A stretch of DNA of 64,000 nt from Lachnospiraceae bacterium. GTDB lineage: Bacteria; Bacillota; Clostridia; Lachnospirales; Lachnospiraceae. The DNA is taken from NCBI GenBank assembly GCA_015057275.1, contig SVEO01000010.1, positions 18,564-82,563 of the forward strand, written 5' to 3'. This document shows positions 1 to 8,450 of the stretch, piece by piece. A program made the position numbers and the translations under genes. The notes below the pieces were generated by a model that saw only the letters and a list, made by a program, of their open reading frames with translations, ran no database searches and had not been told where the DNA came from. The stretch's first letter is position 1; each line of letters begins with the position of its first letter.

Positions 1-633
1 GAGCGTGGACGCATTAGTTTAGCAAAGCTGATGCTTTCGGAAGCGAACTTTCTGATTCTTGACGAGCCAACGAATCATCTTGATATGCAGTCGAAAGAGA
101 TTTTGGAATCTGCTCTCAATCAATACACCGGCACTCTGCTCTACGTTTCACACGACCGTTATTTCATCAACCAAACTGCCACACGTATTCTTGATTTAGC
201 CAACGGAGTATTGACTTCCTATATCGGAAATTATGATTACTATCTGGAAAAACGCGAGACGCTGACCCAAAGCGTACCATTCAGCAATCGCCTTACCGGT
301 CAACAGAAAAATAATATTCTCGGCAATAACATTTTATCAGCTACCGAAGGACCTGTGGGCAGGCAGACTGTTGCATCTAGTAAAAATGACTGGCAACAGC
401 AAAAGGAGGAACAGGCCAGACTTCGGAAGCTAAAAAGTGATTTGGAAAAAACCGAAACCGCCATCATGGAATTAGAGGCAAGAAATGAAGAACTTAATGC
501 CCTTTTTGCTGATGAGACGGTCTATGCCGATGTTTCCAAGTTGCTCCCTCTCCAGAACGAGAAAGAGTATAATGATGCAGAGTTGCAAAGTCTTTACGAA
601 CTTTGGGAATCTCTTAACGAAGAAATGCAGTAA
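1..633 (+). CDS. ABC-F family ATPase, C-terminal part (gene cut by window edge)
   Basis: The reading frame is open from base 1, so the 5' part lies outside the window. The first residues read ERGRISLAKL, the tail of an ABC signature (SGGERGR), followed by Walker B and D-loop residues LILDEPTNHLD and the switch histidine in VSHDRYF. The THLD-type D-loop and the absence of membrane segments fit the ABC-F class (ribosome-associated ATPases), not a transporter. After the second ATPase domain there is a Lys/Glu-rich stretch (about 125-185) of the kind that forms the C-terminal coiled coil of ABC-F proteins. Which ABC-F paralog (housekeeping or antibiotic-protecting) cannot be told without the N-terminal half and linker. 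Its last 40 bases overlap the convergent LytTR gene. Confidence 0.9.
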   Translation, partial: ERGRISLAKLMLSEANFLILDEPTNHLDMQSKEILESALNQYTGTLLYVSHDRYFINQTATRILDLANGVLTSYIGNYDYYLEKRETLTQSVPFSNRLTGQQKNNILGNNILSATEGPVGRQTVASSKNDWQQQKEEQARLRKLKSDLEKTETAIMELEARNEELNALFADETVYADVSKLLPLQNEKEYNDAELQSLYELWESLNEEMQ

Positions 634-950
634 TAGCCTCGTACATTTTGCAAATATTTGCGACTAATTTCAAGTAATTCTCCATTCTTCAAAAGAATAT
701 GATGTTTTTGAATTCCTGTTACCTGCTCCGCATTGACAAGGAATGATTTATGAATTCGCAAAAAATCCATATCGCATAATTCAGCTTCAAATACATCCAG
801 CCTCTGGTAGAACGAATAACTACCGGAGGCTGTTTTTATGTACAATTTGCGCTCGAGACTGTAAATATAAATAATTTCTGTTCGCCAAATAATGCGAATT
901 TCGCCGCGATTTTTAATTATCACTCTGTTTTCTTGGATGTAATATGCCAA
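594..950 (-). CDS. Orphan LytTR DNA-binding domain protein
   Basis: About 118 residues, nearly all one LytTR domain, with the family pattern of an N-terminal strand region (IIYIYSLERKLYI), a central LDVFEAEL helix, FLRIHKSFLVNAEQV (matching the family's F-x-R-x-H-x-S-(F/Y)-hydrophobic-(I/V)-N signature) and the closing LKNGELLEISRKYLQNV. LytTR domains normally sit behind a response-regulator receiver; none is present, so this is a stand-alone DNA-binding protein. The longest frame begins with GTG at 956, but that GTG is inside the ribosome site AAAGAGGTGA. TTG at 950 lies 5 bases after GAGG and is the better start. It overlaps the 3' end of the ABC-F gene head-on by 40 bases. No cognate kinase gene is visible. 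Confidence 0.85.
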   Translation of the reverse strand: MAYYIQENRVIIKNRGEIRIIWRTEIIYIYSLERKLYIKTASGSYSFYQRLDVFEAELCDMDFLRIHKSFLVNAEQVTGIQKHHILLKNGELLEISRKYLQNVRGYYCISSLRDSQSS

Positions 951-1008
951 GCTCACCTCTTTCCCGGATGCCTCACAGAGTATAACATATTCTTTTACTA
1001 TAAAATAA

Positions 1009-1040
1009 TAACGTAGAAGTAAAATATTACTTCTACGTTA
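1009..1040 (-). terminator. Hairpin terminator downstream of icd
   Basis: Perfect 14-bp inverted repeat (1009-1022 with 1027-1040, 4-base loop). On the minus strand it is followed by TTATTTTATAG, so it most likely ends the CBS-icd transcript. The repeat is symmetric and could also act on the plus strand. Confidence 0.75.
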
Positions 1041-1056
1041 CTATATTTTCTAAATT

Positions 1057-2265
1057 TTATAACATTTCTTCTAACGTCTCTCGTATTGCCTTGATAAACT
1101 CTTCACTATTTAATGTCACTTTATGTTCCAAAGTGGAAATTAATGCGAGATCTCCGGTCATCTTTCCTTCTTCAATCGTACGGATGGAAGCTGCCTCCAG
1201 CTTGTCTGCAAAAGCAATCAGGTCATTCAATCCGTCCATCTCACCGCGCTTTCTCAATGCACCGGACCATGCAAAGATTGTTGCAATCGGGTTGGTAGAT
1301 GTTTTTTCTCCCTTCAAATATCTGTAGTAATGTCTCTGTACCGTACCGTGAGCTGCTTCGTATTCATAATAGCCCTGCGGAGATACTAATACAGATGTCA
1401 TCATGGATAAAGAACCAAATGCAGTGGCTACCATGTCACTCATTACATCGCCATCGTAGTTCTTACAAGCCCAAATGTAACCACCTTCCGAACGCATCAC
1501 ACGGGCAACGGCATCGTCAATCAAGGTGTAGAAATACTCGATACCCGCAGATTCAAACTTCTCTTTGTACTCTGCATCGAAAATTTCCTGAAAAATATCC
1601 TTGAATGTATGGTCATATTTCTTGGAAATCGTATCCTTCGTTGCAAACCATAAATCCTGCTTTGTATCCAGTGCATAGTTAAAGCAGCTTCTTGCAAAAC
1701 TCTCAATGGAATCGGATAAGTTGTGCATACCCTGAATGATACCTGCGCCCTTGAAGTCGTGAATCACTTCTCTAGTCTCAGTACCATCCTCTGCTGTATA
1801 TACAAGCTCAGCCTTACCTGCACCCGGAATCTTCATTTCTGTTCCCTTGTAAACGTCGCCATAAGCATGTCTGGCAATCGTAATCGGCTTCTTCCATGTC
1901 TTAACGTACGGTTCAACACCCTTTACAATAATTGGTGCGCGGAATACGGTTCCGTCTAAAATCGCACGAATCGTACCGTTCGGAGATTTCCACATTTCCT
2001 TTAAATTATACTCCGGCATACGTGCCGCATTCGGCGTAATAGTCGCACATTTAACTGCTACACCGTATTTCTTCGTAGCTTCTGCGGAATCAAACGTAAC
2101 CTGGTCGTTTGTCTGATTGCGATACTCTAAGCCCAAATCATAATATTCAGTCTTTAAGTCAATGAACGGGAGCAGGAGCTCGTCCTTAATCATCTTCCAA
2201 AGAACTCTTGTCATCTCGTCTCCGTCCATCTCGACTAAAGGGGTCGTCATTTTAATCTTTTCCAT
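1057..2265 (-). CDS. icd: NADP-dependent isocitrate dehydrogenase (eukaryote-type)
   Basis: About 402 residues, near full length for the homodimeric eukaryote-like IDH subfamily, which differs from the E. coli type. It converts isocitrate to 2-oxoglutarate in the cytosol with NADP. Visible signatures are [20 protein letters not shown] at the N-terminus, the substrate-loop region [19 protein letters not shown], and [15 protein letters not shown] with [14 protein letters not shown] near the C-terminus. The longest frame starts at 2277, but the ribosome site GGAGG lies after that ATG; ATG 2265 is 5 bases downstream of GGAGG and is chosen. It follows the CBS-pair gene by 73 bases on the same strand. 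In Lachnospiraceae this enzyme usually supplies 2-oxoglutarate for glutamate synthesis in a partial TCA pathway (inference). Confidence 0.96.
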   Translation of the reverse strand: MEKIKMTTPLVEMDGDEMTRVLWKMIKDELLLPFIDLKTEYYDLGLEYRNQTNDQVTFDSAEATKKYGVAVKCATITPNAARMPEYNLKEMWKSPNGTIRAILDGTVFRAPIIVKGVEPYVKTWKKPITIARHAYGDVYKGTEMKIPGAGKAELVYTAEDGTETREVIHDFKGAGIIQGMHNLSDSIESFARSCFNYALDTKQDLWFATKDTISKKYDHTFKDIFQEIFDAEYKEKFESAGIEYFYTLIDDAVARVMRSEGGYIWACKNYDGDVMSDMVATAFGSLSMMTSVLVSPQGYYEYEAAHGTVQRHYYRYLKGEKTSTNPIATIFAWSGALRKRGEMDGLNDLIAFADKLEAASIRTIEEGKMTGDLALISTLEHKVTLNSEEFIKAIRETLEEML

Positions 2266-2338
2266 TGGTTCCTCCATTCTTGGTGCCTATCGGCGACCGT
2301 TAATAAGTTATATATCACTGCCATTGCAGACAAATGAA

Positions 2339-2755
2339 CTATTTTTCTTTTGAGCCTATCACACGTTCAAAACAATACTGCATAATTTCTTTTCGACGCA
2401 CAATGCCGATGAAGATTTCCTTATCATCGACCACCGGTACAAAATTCTGGTTGAGTGCACGTTCAAACAATGCTTCGATGGTTTCATTAATATGTACCGG
2501 CTGCAAATCGCACTTACGATTAATTTCCTTTAGACTAATATGGTCAACATCACGAATGCCGGTCTGGATATTGTTTACAACACCCCACAGAAAGTCTCCT
2601 TCGGTAATCGTGCCGACATAATGTCCCTGTTCGTCAATCAGTGGAATCGCAGAATAACCGTAATGTTTCATTTTTTCTAAACCCTGACGCACGGTAGAAT
2701 CCGCAGACAAAAACGCAGTCTCACTCTTCGGTGTTAAGAAAAACAAAATATTCAA
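2339..2755 (-). CDS. CBS-domain pair protein
   Basis: 138 residues forming two CBS motifs (about 8-65 and 78-130) and nothing else. The repeats are seen as SADSTVRQGLEKMKHYGYSAIPLIDEQGHYVGTITEGDFLW and INETIEALFERALNQNFVPVVDDKEIFIGIVRRKEIM (each quoted here only as a locator of the SAIPLID..GxIT and FVPVVD..GIVRR cores). Stand-alone CBS pairs bind adenine nucleotides; in Firmicutes some (DarB/CbpB) bind cyclic di-AMP. Which ligand applies here is unknown. The start is TTG 2755, 8 bases after GGAGG. The gene is immediately upstream of icd and probably co-transcribed, suggesting an energy- or nucleotide-sensing link to central carbon flow (inference). Confidence 0.85.
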   Translation of the reverse strand: MNILFFLTPKSETAFLSADSTVRQGLEKMKHYGYSAIPLIDEQGHYVGTITEGDFLWGVVNNIQTGIRDVDHISLKEINRKCDLQPVHINETIEALFERALNQNFVPVVDDKEIFIGIVRRKEIMQYCFERVIGSKEK

Positions 2756-2907
2756 TAAAAACGCCTCCTTATCGTGCTAAAACTCCCCTAAATTCTAAAA
2801 TATGTATTTTCTGCTTATCCTATTATACATGAAATTTCTAATTTGAAAAGCAGAGAAAAAGAATTTTATTGAAATGTTAGAATTTTTTTATTTCTGTAAT
2901 ATTTCAG

Positions 2908-3798
2908 TCAGCCCAGCATTTTCTGCAGTTCTATCATTCCCCAGCCTTGCTTTTCCTTGGGCAGACCAATGTCTTTGGAACTCTGATACAATATTTTCTT
3001 TACATCTTTCGGACTCATATCCGGGTACTTTTGCAGTAAAAGCGCAATTGCTCCCGCCGCTACCGGCGTAGCCATCGATGTACCGCTCTTTACGGTATAC
3101 CCGTAATAACGATGACTCAAACTCATGATTTTACTGCCCGGTGCTACGATTTCCGGCTTCACAATACAGGAATCTTTCGTTGGTCCGCAACCGGAATATT
3201 TAGACTTCATCCGCCCACCAATATAAATGGATTCTTCATCATCAGACGCGCCGACTGTAATGACTTTGCGACTGCTCCCCGGTACCGTGATACTGCCACG
3301 CCCCGGCCCATTATTGCCGGACGCGGCGACTACGACAATTCCATTGTCCCACAGATAGTTAACTGCCGCAATCAGTTCATCATCTTCTTCGGATGCATCT
3401 GCAAATGTACCGATAGAGATATTAGCAATCCGAATGTTGTATACCTCTTTGTTCTTAATTACCCAATCAATTCCTCGCTCCACATCCTTTGATTTGCCAA
3501 TACCGGCAGAATTTAACACTTTTACCGCCACAAGATTAACTTCCGGTGCCATACCACGGTACTTTCCCTGGCTATGCAGGCCGCTGCCGGCGATAATTCC
3601 CGAAATATGTGTGCCGTGGCCATTGTCATCAACTGCGCTTTCCCTGCCGGAAATCGTACTGTGAACCGCACTGACCCGCCCTTTTAAATCGCCGTGCAAA
3701 AATATGCCGGTATCCAATACGGCAACTCCAACACCATTTCCTGTGTATCCTTTTCGAAAAAAAGGATCGACATGTAATAAATTTCGCACTCTGTTCAT
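2908..3798 (-). CDS. Intracellular subtilisin-like serine protease (S8)
   Basis: 296 residues with a complete catalytic triad: Asp29 in VLDTG, His61 in NGHGTH, Ser241 in SGTSMATP, plus oxyanion Asn162 in ASGNNGPG. There is no signal peptide, propeptide or C-terminal extension, so it resembles the intracellular subtilisin (IspA/AprX-like) group and should act in the cytoplasm. The start ATG 3798 is 5 bases after GGAGG. It is flanked by, but separated from, the CBS-icd pair and the GH43 lipoprotein and seems to be its own unit. The substrate is unknown. A second, quite different S8 protease is encoded at 32793-34466. Confidence 0.93.
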   Translation of the reverse strand: MNRVRNLLHVDPFFRKGYTGNGVGVAVLDTGIFLHGDLKGRVSAVHSTISGRESAVDDNGHGTHISGIIAGSGLHSQGKYRGMAPEVNLVAVKVLNSAGIGKSKDVERGIDWVIKNKEVYNIRIANISIGTFADASEEDDELIAAVNYLWDNGIVVVAASGNNGPGRGSITVPGSSRKVITVGASDDEESIYIGGRMKSKYSGCGPTKDSCIVKPEIVAPGSKIMSLSHRYYGYTVKSGTSMATPVAAGAIALLLQKYPDMSPKDVKKILYQSSKDIGLPKEKQGWGMIELQKMLG

Positions 3799-3884
3799 AA
3801 CTACCTCCTTGCCGAGCTGGTTAATATGTACAGAGTGCGATTGTAATTACTATACTATTTTATGAGCTGCTTTTATTTTTGACA

Positions 3885-5741
3885 TTATGATTCCGCTTCC
3901 TTGTCCGCTACTCCGTTTAGAATTGGCATACCGTCCGCGCTCCAAAGAACCTTACGCAGTCTTGCATGGCGACAAGGGTCAACAAGTGGATCCTGACCGG
4001 CAAACCCACATTCGCCAAGGAAACATTCTTCGGAACGTGCATGGTAAACAAATACATAATTGCCATCTTCATCAACCGTGAAAGAATTGTGGCCCGGGCC
4101 GTACTCGCCGTCTAAATCAGCCGAGTCTAAAACCGGTTCCTCACTCTTCATCCAGGAATTAATATTCATCAAATCAGATTCTGCATCTGCCGTCAACAGA
4201 CCAACACAATATTCCGGACCGGTGCCGGCTGCTGAGTAGGCGACAAAGACCTTACCATTATGCTTTAATACTGCCGGGCCTTCGCAAACATAATATCTGG
4301 CCTTTTCCCAATAATATTCCGGTGTTGCTAACGTTATCGGCTTACTTGTCAATTGCCATGGCTTTTCCGGGTCAATCGTTGCCATATACAAATTCGAATC
4401 ACCAGGCTTCTGCGCCCAAATCACATAATGTGTACCGTTATTTTCAAAATACGTCATATCCAGCGAGAACTGACTAAAGGAGAAGGTATCGCCCTCCATC
4501 GGTAGGAAGCGGCTCTTGACTGTCCAATTGCCGGTGTACGGGTCTTGAGAATCACACGCCAGTACATAACAACGGATATCCCAAACATTGCCGTTGCTCA
4601 TACTGCCTGCAAAATAAACATACCACTGTCCCCCGATGTAATGCATCTCCGGTGCCCAAATATAACGATAAACCTCTGTGGATGAGCTTTCATCCCAAAT
4701 TGTAATTTCTTCTGCCGTAGAAAGACCCTCCAATGTAGCAGAACGACGCAAAACGATACGGTCATAACCTTCCCCATCTGCAGAACCGCGTTGCGGATAA
4801 GATGCGGTAAAGTAATAATATCCGTCATCGCTCTTAATAATATATGGATCTGCACGCTCCTCAATCAGCGGATTTGTGTATTCGGATTCTGCATAATTGT
4901 ATTCGTCCGGCTTGCCCGCTTCGTATTCTGTCATAATCTCGTCCGCAGTCAATACTTTGTCATACACCTTTACTTCCTTAATGAAACCGGTGTAAGTCGG
5001 ATCCGCATAAGAAGATTTGCCCAGATAAGACACCAAATCCTTACCATATTGGCTGATGGTGCGGTTTACTGCCTGTGTGCCAACCAGCTCGCCGTTATAA
5101 TATGCAGTAATCGAATCCTCAGTAATGACCGTCGTATAAAGCGCCCAGCCGATGCCGGTGGAAGGTCCGGTAATCGTCGAACCGCTGCTGGCGGAAATAC
5201 CAACCTCTGTATTATATGGTGCAGAGGAATTCACACTGTTTGTCATAACCGACTTCATCTTGCCGGACGGGTTACACGGATTCAACAACCAATAATTTTT
5301 CGGCATGGATTCGGTCGTGCCGATAAACATTGCACTGTAGTTACCGGCACCGGTGTAATTGTTCAGCCACAGGGAAATCGTCATTGTATTAACCCCGTCA
5401 AATGTGCCGGTCGGAATCTTTACATAGGCACCATTTTCCAGAAACAGTACATTGTCCTCCACACTGCCTTCACCGTAAATCGTGCCATGATTTTCCTGAC
5501 CGGATTTGTCAAGAATTATACTCGCGTCATCCGCTGATACTGTCATGTCATAATGAACCATCAAGCCAATTTGCTCCGTATGTACTGGTGCATCATTCAC
5601 ATTGACATTTTGTTTTGTTGTTTCTTTTACTCCATTTGTCGTCGCTCTTTCTTCGTTTTCTGATTTACTGCATGCACAAAAAATCACGGTAAGAAGCACT
5701 GCCAAAAGAGCAAGAGTTACATACTTTTTCTTCTTCATCAT
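3885..5741 (-). CDS. LamG-GH43 glycosidase lipoprotein (arabinan/arabinoxylan-acting)
   Basis: About 618 residues. The N-terminus is a lipoprotein-type signal (KKKK, hydrophobic run, then CAC with probable lipidated Cys24), followed by a Ser/Thr/Asn-rich linker, a LamG/concanavalin-like domain (about 55-270) and a five-bladed GH43 domain (about 285-610). GH43 catalytic residues are visible: Asp298 in RADPYI (base), Asp428 in FSLDMT (pKa modulator) and Glu487 in VCEGPAVL (acid). Family members cleave alpha-L-arabinofuranosyl or beta-xylosyl linkages of plant polysaccharides; the arrangement resembles extracellular arabinosidases. ATG 5741 is chosen because it follows AAGGAG; the longer frame to 5780 lacks a ribosome site. 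No transporter or regulator lies next to it, so this is not a polysaccharide-utilisation cluster. Confidence 0.9.
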   Translation of the reverse strand: MMKKKKYVTLALLAVLLTVIFCACSKSENEERATTNGVKETTKQNVNVNDAPVHTEQIGLMVHYDMTVSADDASIILDKSGQENHGTIYGEGSVEDNVLFLENGAYVKIPTGTFDGVNTMTISLWLNNYTGAGNYSAMFIGTTESMPKNYWLLNPCNPSGKMKSVMTNSVNSSAPYNTEVGISASSGSTITGPSTGIGWALYTTVITEDSITAYYNGELVGTQAVNRTISQYGKDLVSYLGKSSYADPTYTGFIKEVKVYDKVLTADEIMTEYEAGKPDEYNYAESEYTNPLIEERADPYIIKSDDGYYYFTASYPQRGSADGEGYDRIVLRRSATLEGLSTAEEITIWDESSSTEVYRYIWAPEMHYIGGQWYVYFAGSMSNGNVWDIRCYVLACDSQDPYTGNWTVKSRFLPMEGDTFSFSQFSLDMTYFENNGTHYVIWAQKPGDSNLYMATIDPEKPWQLTSKPITLATPEYYWEKARYYVCEGPAVLKHNGKVFVAYSAAGTGPEYCVGLLTADAESDLMNINSWMKSEEPVLDSADLDGEYGPGHNSFTVDEDGNYVFVYHARSEECFLGECGFAGQDPLVDPCRHARLRKVLWSADGMPILNGVADKEAES

Positions 5742-5842
5742 ACTTTTCTCCTTCTTATTTTTCACGTAAAATTCATACAAACATTATACCTTAATATGCC
5801 TTTAGATTCAATTGATATTTTAAGTCCGCATTTTTTGTGGAA

Positions 5843-5869
5843 ACAAGACATGCTGTGTCACATAAGATA
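5843..5869 (+). promoter_or_regulatory. Sigma-K-like promoter candidate
   Basis: AC at 5843-5844, 16 bases, then CATAAGATA at 5861-5869. This fits the late mother-cell sigma-K pattern (AC, 16-17 bases, CATAnnnTA). No good sigma-A promoter was seen in this interval. The pattern is short and could occur by chance. Confidence 0.4.
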
Positions 5870-5907
5870 CAGTGTAAACAAAATAAAGCAAATCAGGAGG
5901 CAACAAA

Positions 5908-6138
5908 ATGAGTGATTTAGCTGCTACAAACTGTGGTTGCGGTTGCAATGATGGCAATGGCTGCAACACAATCTTCTTATTAATTATCTTATTACTGTTC
6001 TGCGGTAATAACAACGGTTCTGTTTTTGGTGGTAACAATGGCTGTGGATGTGGCTGTGAAAGCATCATCTGGATCCTTCTCTTATCCTGCTTCTGCGGCG
6101 GTAACAATGGATTCTTCGGTGGTAACTGCGGCTGCTAA
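5908..6138 (+). CDS. Gly/Cys/Asn-rich small protein ('chorion class high-cysteine' type)
   Basis: 76 residues made of Cys-Gly clusters (NCGCGCND, NGCGCGCE, NCGC at the C-terminus) alternating with two short hydrophobic segments (IFLLIILLLFCG and SIIWILLLSCFCGG) and GNNG repeats. Proteins of this composition in Lachnospiraceae are labelled 'chorion class high-cysteine HCB protein 13'; their function is not established. A strong ribosome site (CAGGAGGCAACAAA) precedes ATG 5908 and a perfect 13-bp hairpin follows, so it is a real monocistronic gene. The repeat-rich, cysteine-laden composition and the sigma-K-like promoter suggest a spore coat or surface structural protein (inference). Confidence 0.8.
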   Translation: MSDLAATNCGCGCNDGNGCNTIFLLIILLLFCGNNNGSVFGGNNGCGCGCESIIWILLLSCFCGGNNGFFGGNCGC

Positions 6139-6168
6139 TTCCAAAAACTCTGCAAGCAACCCTCAAAC

Positions 6169-6203
6169 GCTGTGCCGGCATTGGTTTTCCATGCCGGCAC
6201 AGC
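6169..6203 (+). terminator. Hairpin terminator after the Cys-rich gene
   Basis: Perfect 13-bp GC-rich stem (6169-6181 with 6191-6203, 9-base loop) followed by CATTATTCT. The T tract is weak but the position, 31 bases past the stop codon, suits termination. Confidence 0.65.
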
Positions 6204-6245
6204 CATTATTCTCCGGGAACTTTTTCTGAGAGGTCGAATGAAATT

Positions 6246-6467
6246 ATGACAACTTATTATAAGACAAGCGATGGTCGTTATTTCGGCGAAGATACATCGT
6301 TTTATGAGTTTGATCTCGAATGCATTACCTGCCGGATGCAGAACTATCTTTTTCTGCTTCTGCTCTTTTTACGTAACTTCTATCCGGCAAATTATACGCA
6401 TATGATTAGTGAGAAATCCTTCGCAAATTTTAAAAAACGCGAGATCCAATTTTGTAAAGGAGATTAA
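6246..6467 (+). CDS. Hypothetical protein, 73 aa
   Basis: I do not recognise this protein. It has an N-terminal Tyr-rich part (TTYYKTSDGRYFGEDTSFYEFD), a CITC pair, a short hydrophobic helix (NYLFLLLLFLRNF, about 33-46) and a basic C-terminal tail. It is probably membrane-associated. The ribosome site GAGAGG is about 10 bases upstream. A three-codon frame (ATG AAA TTA TGA, 6238-6249) overlaps its start. The next gene begins 5 bases after its stop, so it is likely the first gene of a three-gene unit. Confidence 0.6.
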   Translation: MTTYYKTSDGRYFGEDTSFYEFDLECITCRMQNYLFLLLLFLRNFYPANYTHMISEKSFANFKKREIQFCKGD

Positions 6468-6472
6468 TTCGC

Positions 6473-6784
6473 ATGGAAGAAGATTTTGACCACATGATTT
6501 CGAACCGGCAAATTGAGATGCTCAAAACCGTTATCCCCTATCTGCCGTATTCGCGACAGCGCACATTGTCAATGATTGTAAAAATAACCGAGTTAAAGAA
6601 TACGATTCAGTATTTCCGCGAGAATGAGCAGGCAAATGTTAAGTCCTGCTCAGAAGATTTTCCGGAAAATCGCATCCCGGAAATGTTAAATGCAATTAAG
6701 GTATATTGTTCAAAGCAGGAACAGGAACAAATTGACTTTATTTTTCAGATGCTCATGGCAATTCAGATGATGCAGGAATCTTAG
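6473..6784 (+). CDS. Hypothetical helical protein, 103 aa
   Basis: Not recognised. It is predicted mostly alpha-helical with no membrane segment, two cysteines and a Gln/Met-rich C-terminal helix (IFQMLMAIQMMQES). GGAG ten bases upstream of ATG 6473 serves as ribosome site. It lies 5 bases after the preceding small gene and 21 before the next. Its first half (IPYLPYSRQRTLSMIVKITEL) resembles the second half of the following protein (MPNMTAEDKRKIASMRNLANI) in the spacing of hydrophobic residues, suggesting related helical-hairpin proteins (inference only). Confidence 0.7.
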   Translation: MEEDFDHMISNRQIEMLKTVIPYLPYSRQRTLSMIVKITELKNTIQYFRENEQANVKSCSEDFPENRIPEMLNAIKVYCSKQEQEQIDFIFQMLMAIQMMQES

Positions 6785-6805
6785 ATAAGAAAGGCTGGAT
6801 ATATT

Positions 6806-7099
6806 ATGGATGATATGATAAACCAATTGCAAAATAAGGGCATTTCGCCTGAAAAACTTGCAATGTTAATGGAATTTGTCGGCAAATCGAAAAACAAATC
6901 TCCGCAGGATTATTTACCGTTTTTTATGATGGCTGCACAGAAAGCATCTTCGTCCGGTATGGATTTTAATGATGATGAAACAAATTTGATTCTTGAGACG
7001 ATGATGCCAAACATGACAGCCGAGGATAAAAGAAAAATTGCTTCTATGCGCAATCTTGCAAATATTATTGCACGCAAAAGTAATCGTGGCAAAAACTAA
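6806..7099 (+). CDS. Hypothetical helical protein, 97 aa
   Basis: Not recognised. It is soluble, Met- and Asn-rich, with helices around LQNKGISPEKLAMLMEFVG, DYLPFFMMAAQKA and TAEDKRKIASMRNLANIIARK, and a basic C-terminus (ARKSNRGKN). There are no cysteines and no catalytic motif. The ribosome site AAAGG lies about 10 bases upstream. It is the last of three closely spaced small genes following the Cys-rich protein, and may share a function with the 103-aa neighbour. Confidence 0.7.
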   Translation: MDDMINQLQNKGISPEKLAMLMEFVGKSKNKSPQDYLPFFMMAAQKASSSGMDFNDDETNLILETMMPNMTAEDKRKIASMRNLANIIARKSNRGKN

Positions 7100-7168
7100 T
7101 CACACCCTTGCATCACTCATGCAATCATGTTAAATTATGAATAATATGATTGTATGGGAGATGACAAG

Positions 7169-7816
7169 ATGAAACATGTGCTTACAGTATTTACCGCGCT
7201 TTCGATGACTTTATTTATTTTCTGTATTGCTGTAGTGGCAACATTTGGCTGTCGATTTATTTATTACTTTGATATCGATTATTTAAATATTGCGGATTCA
7301 CTTGGTGTTTCGCGCGAATTGCTGATAGAAAATTATGATACCCTAATTGACTACTGCTTTTCTTTATCCGATGAACTTTTAGTATTCCCGGATTTTACAC
7401 AGTCAGAATCCGGACAAATTCATTTTAAGGAGACAAAAGACCTTTTTCATGTTTTTTTGCTTGGCACACCGATTACCGGTATATTATCAGCTGCCGGAAT
7501 TTTTCTTTTACGTAAAGAAAAACCGCGTACTTACTTAAAGTACACGGCTACACTTTCTATCTTTTTACCGCTTGTTGCAGGCACCTTGATTGCCATTAAT
7601 TTTAAAAAAGCATTCGAATTCTTTCACAAAATAGTTTTTCAAAACGACTACTGGCTGTTTGACCCGCTGACTGATCCGGTTATCCTTGCTTTGCCGAAAG
7701 CGTTTTTCATGCACTGCGGTATCTTTATCATTGCAATTGTGCTGCTTTTGAGCGGACTTTCCTATATCAGTTACCGGATTAGTAGCAAGGGCAGCAACAC
7801 TGACACATCAAATTAG
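7169..7816 (+). CDS. TIGR01906/DUF1461-like integral membrane protein
   Basis: About 215 residues with an N-terminal membrane helix (about 5-30), a soluble extracellular-looking loop ([23 protein letters not shown]), and three further helices (about 95-115, 125-145, 180-205). The motif [15 protein letters not shown] before the last helix is typical of the TIGR01906 (DUF1461) family, whose function is unknown. ATG 7169 is chosen over ATG 7154 because the ribosome site GGGAGAT lies between them. The 3' end overlaps the convergent dnaJ-like gene by 38 bases. Confidence 0.85.
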   Translation: MKHVLTVFTALSMTLFIFCIAVVATFGCRFIYYFDIDYLNIADSLGVSRELLIENYDTLIDYCFSLSDELLVFPDFTQSESGQIHFKETKDLFHVFLLGTPITGILSAAGIFLLRKEKPRTYLKYTATLSIFLPLVAGTLIAINFKKAFEFFHKIVFQNDYWLFDPLTDPVILALPKAFFMHCGIFIIAIVLLLSGLSYISYRISSKGSNTDTSN

Positions 7817-8450
7817 CCATACAAAGCTTCATGCATACGTCATCTGCCTGATACATCGGACTACCGTACTGCTGGCCGCGCTGCTGATACCATTCTCCCT
7901 GCGTCTGCAACTGCTGATAGAGGCTGCGGAACTGCATATTATCCGGCTCCAACTCGACCGCTCTGCGTGCATGTTCTAATGCTTTTGATTGATTTCTTGC
8001 GCCGGCATTAGCCATCGCACTTAAGAAATACCAGCTACCATTACGCTGGGAAACGGATTCCAGCGTATTTAATGCTTCCTGATAATAGCCTGCATTGATA
8101 TAGCGGAATGCCGCCTGCATCCGCGAGTCTTCAGTGCTGCCAGAGCTTTGATTTTGTTCAAAACCACCATACCGTCCATAGGCTGCGCCACCATATCCAT
8201 ACCCACCATAAGTACTGCCGCCGCTTCCGTACGGATTATCACTATATCCACGCGCTCCCAGTTCACGTTCTTTCATAATTTGATCGTACGCCTGCTGAAC
8301 TTCCTTAAACTTTTCCTCTGCTAACTCCTTGTTCGGATTGTTAATATTGGCATCCGGATGGTACTTGCGGCTTAGCTTGCGATACGATTTTTTTATTTCA
8401 TCATCGGTTGCATTAGGGGATACGCCTAACACATCGTAAGGCCGGTTCAT
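7779..8450 (-). CDS. DnaJ-domain protein with Gly/Tyr linker, TPR-like helices and Cys tail
   Basis: 223 residues. An N-terminal J domain (about 3-65) carries the HPD motif in RKYHPDAN, which stimulates Hsp70 ATPase. It is followed by a Gly/Tyr-rich linker (about 68-100) and helical TPR-like repeats (about 110-180: [28 protein letters not shown]). The last residues are [14 protein letters not shown], an unusual cysteine cluster that could bind metal or be palmitoyl/thiol modified (inference). The start ATG overlaps the stop of the upstream DUF5685 gene (ATGA), indicating translational coupling. The client or partner is unknown; the fixed link to DUF5685 suggests a dedicated J-protein. Confidence 0.9.
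   Translation of the reverse strand: MNRPYDVLGVSPNATDDEIKKSYRKLSRKYHPDANINNPNKELAEEKFKEVQQAYDQIMKERELGARGYSDNPYGSGGSTYGGYGYGGAAYGRYGGFEQNQSSGSTEDSRMQAAFRYINAGYYQEALNTLESVSQRNGSWYFLSAMANAGARNQSKALEHARRAVELEPDNMQFRSLYQQLQTQGEWYQQRGQQYGSPMYQADDVCMKLCMANLMCQCCCPCY

Noticed and set aside
4791..5537. Long plus-strand ORF (248 aa) within the GH43 gene
   Set aside because: Antisense shadow of the GH43 lipoprotein; no ribosome site, low-complexity Arg/Ile/Cys composition.
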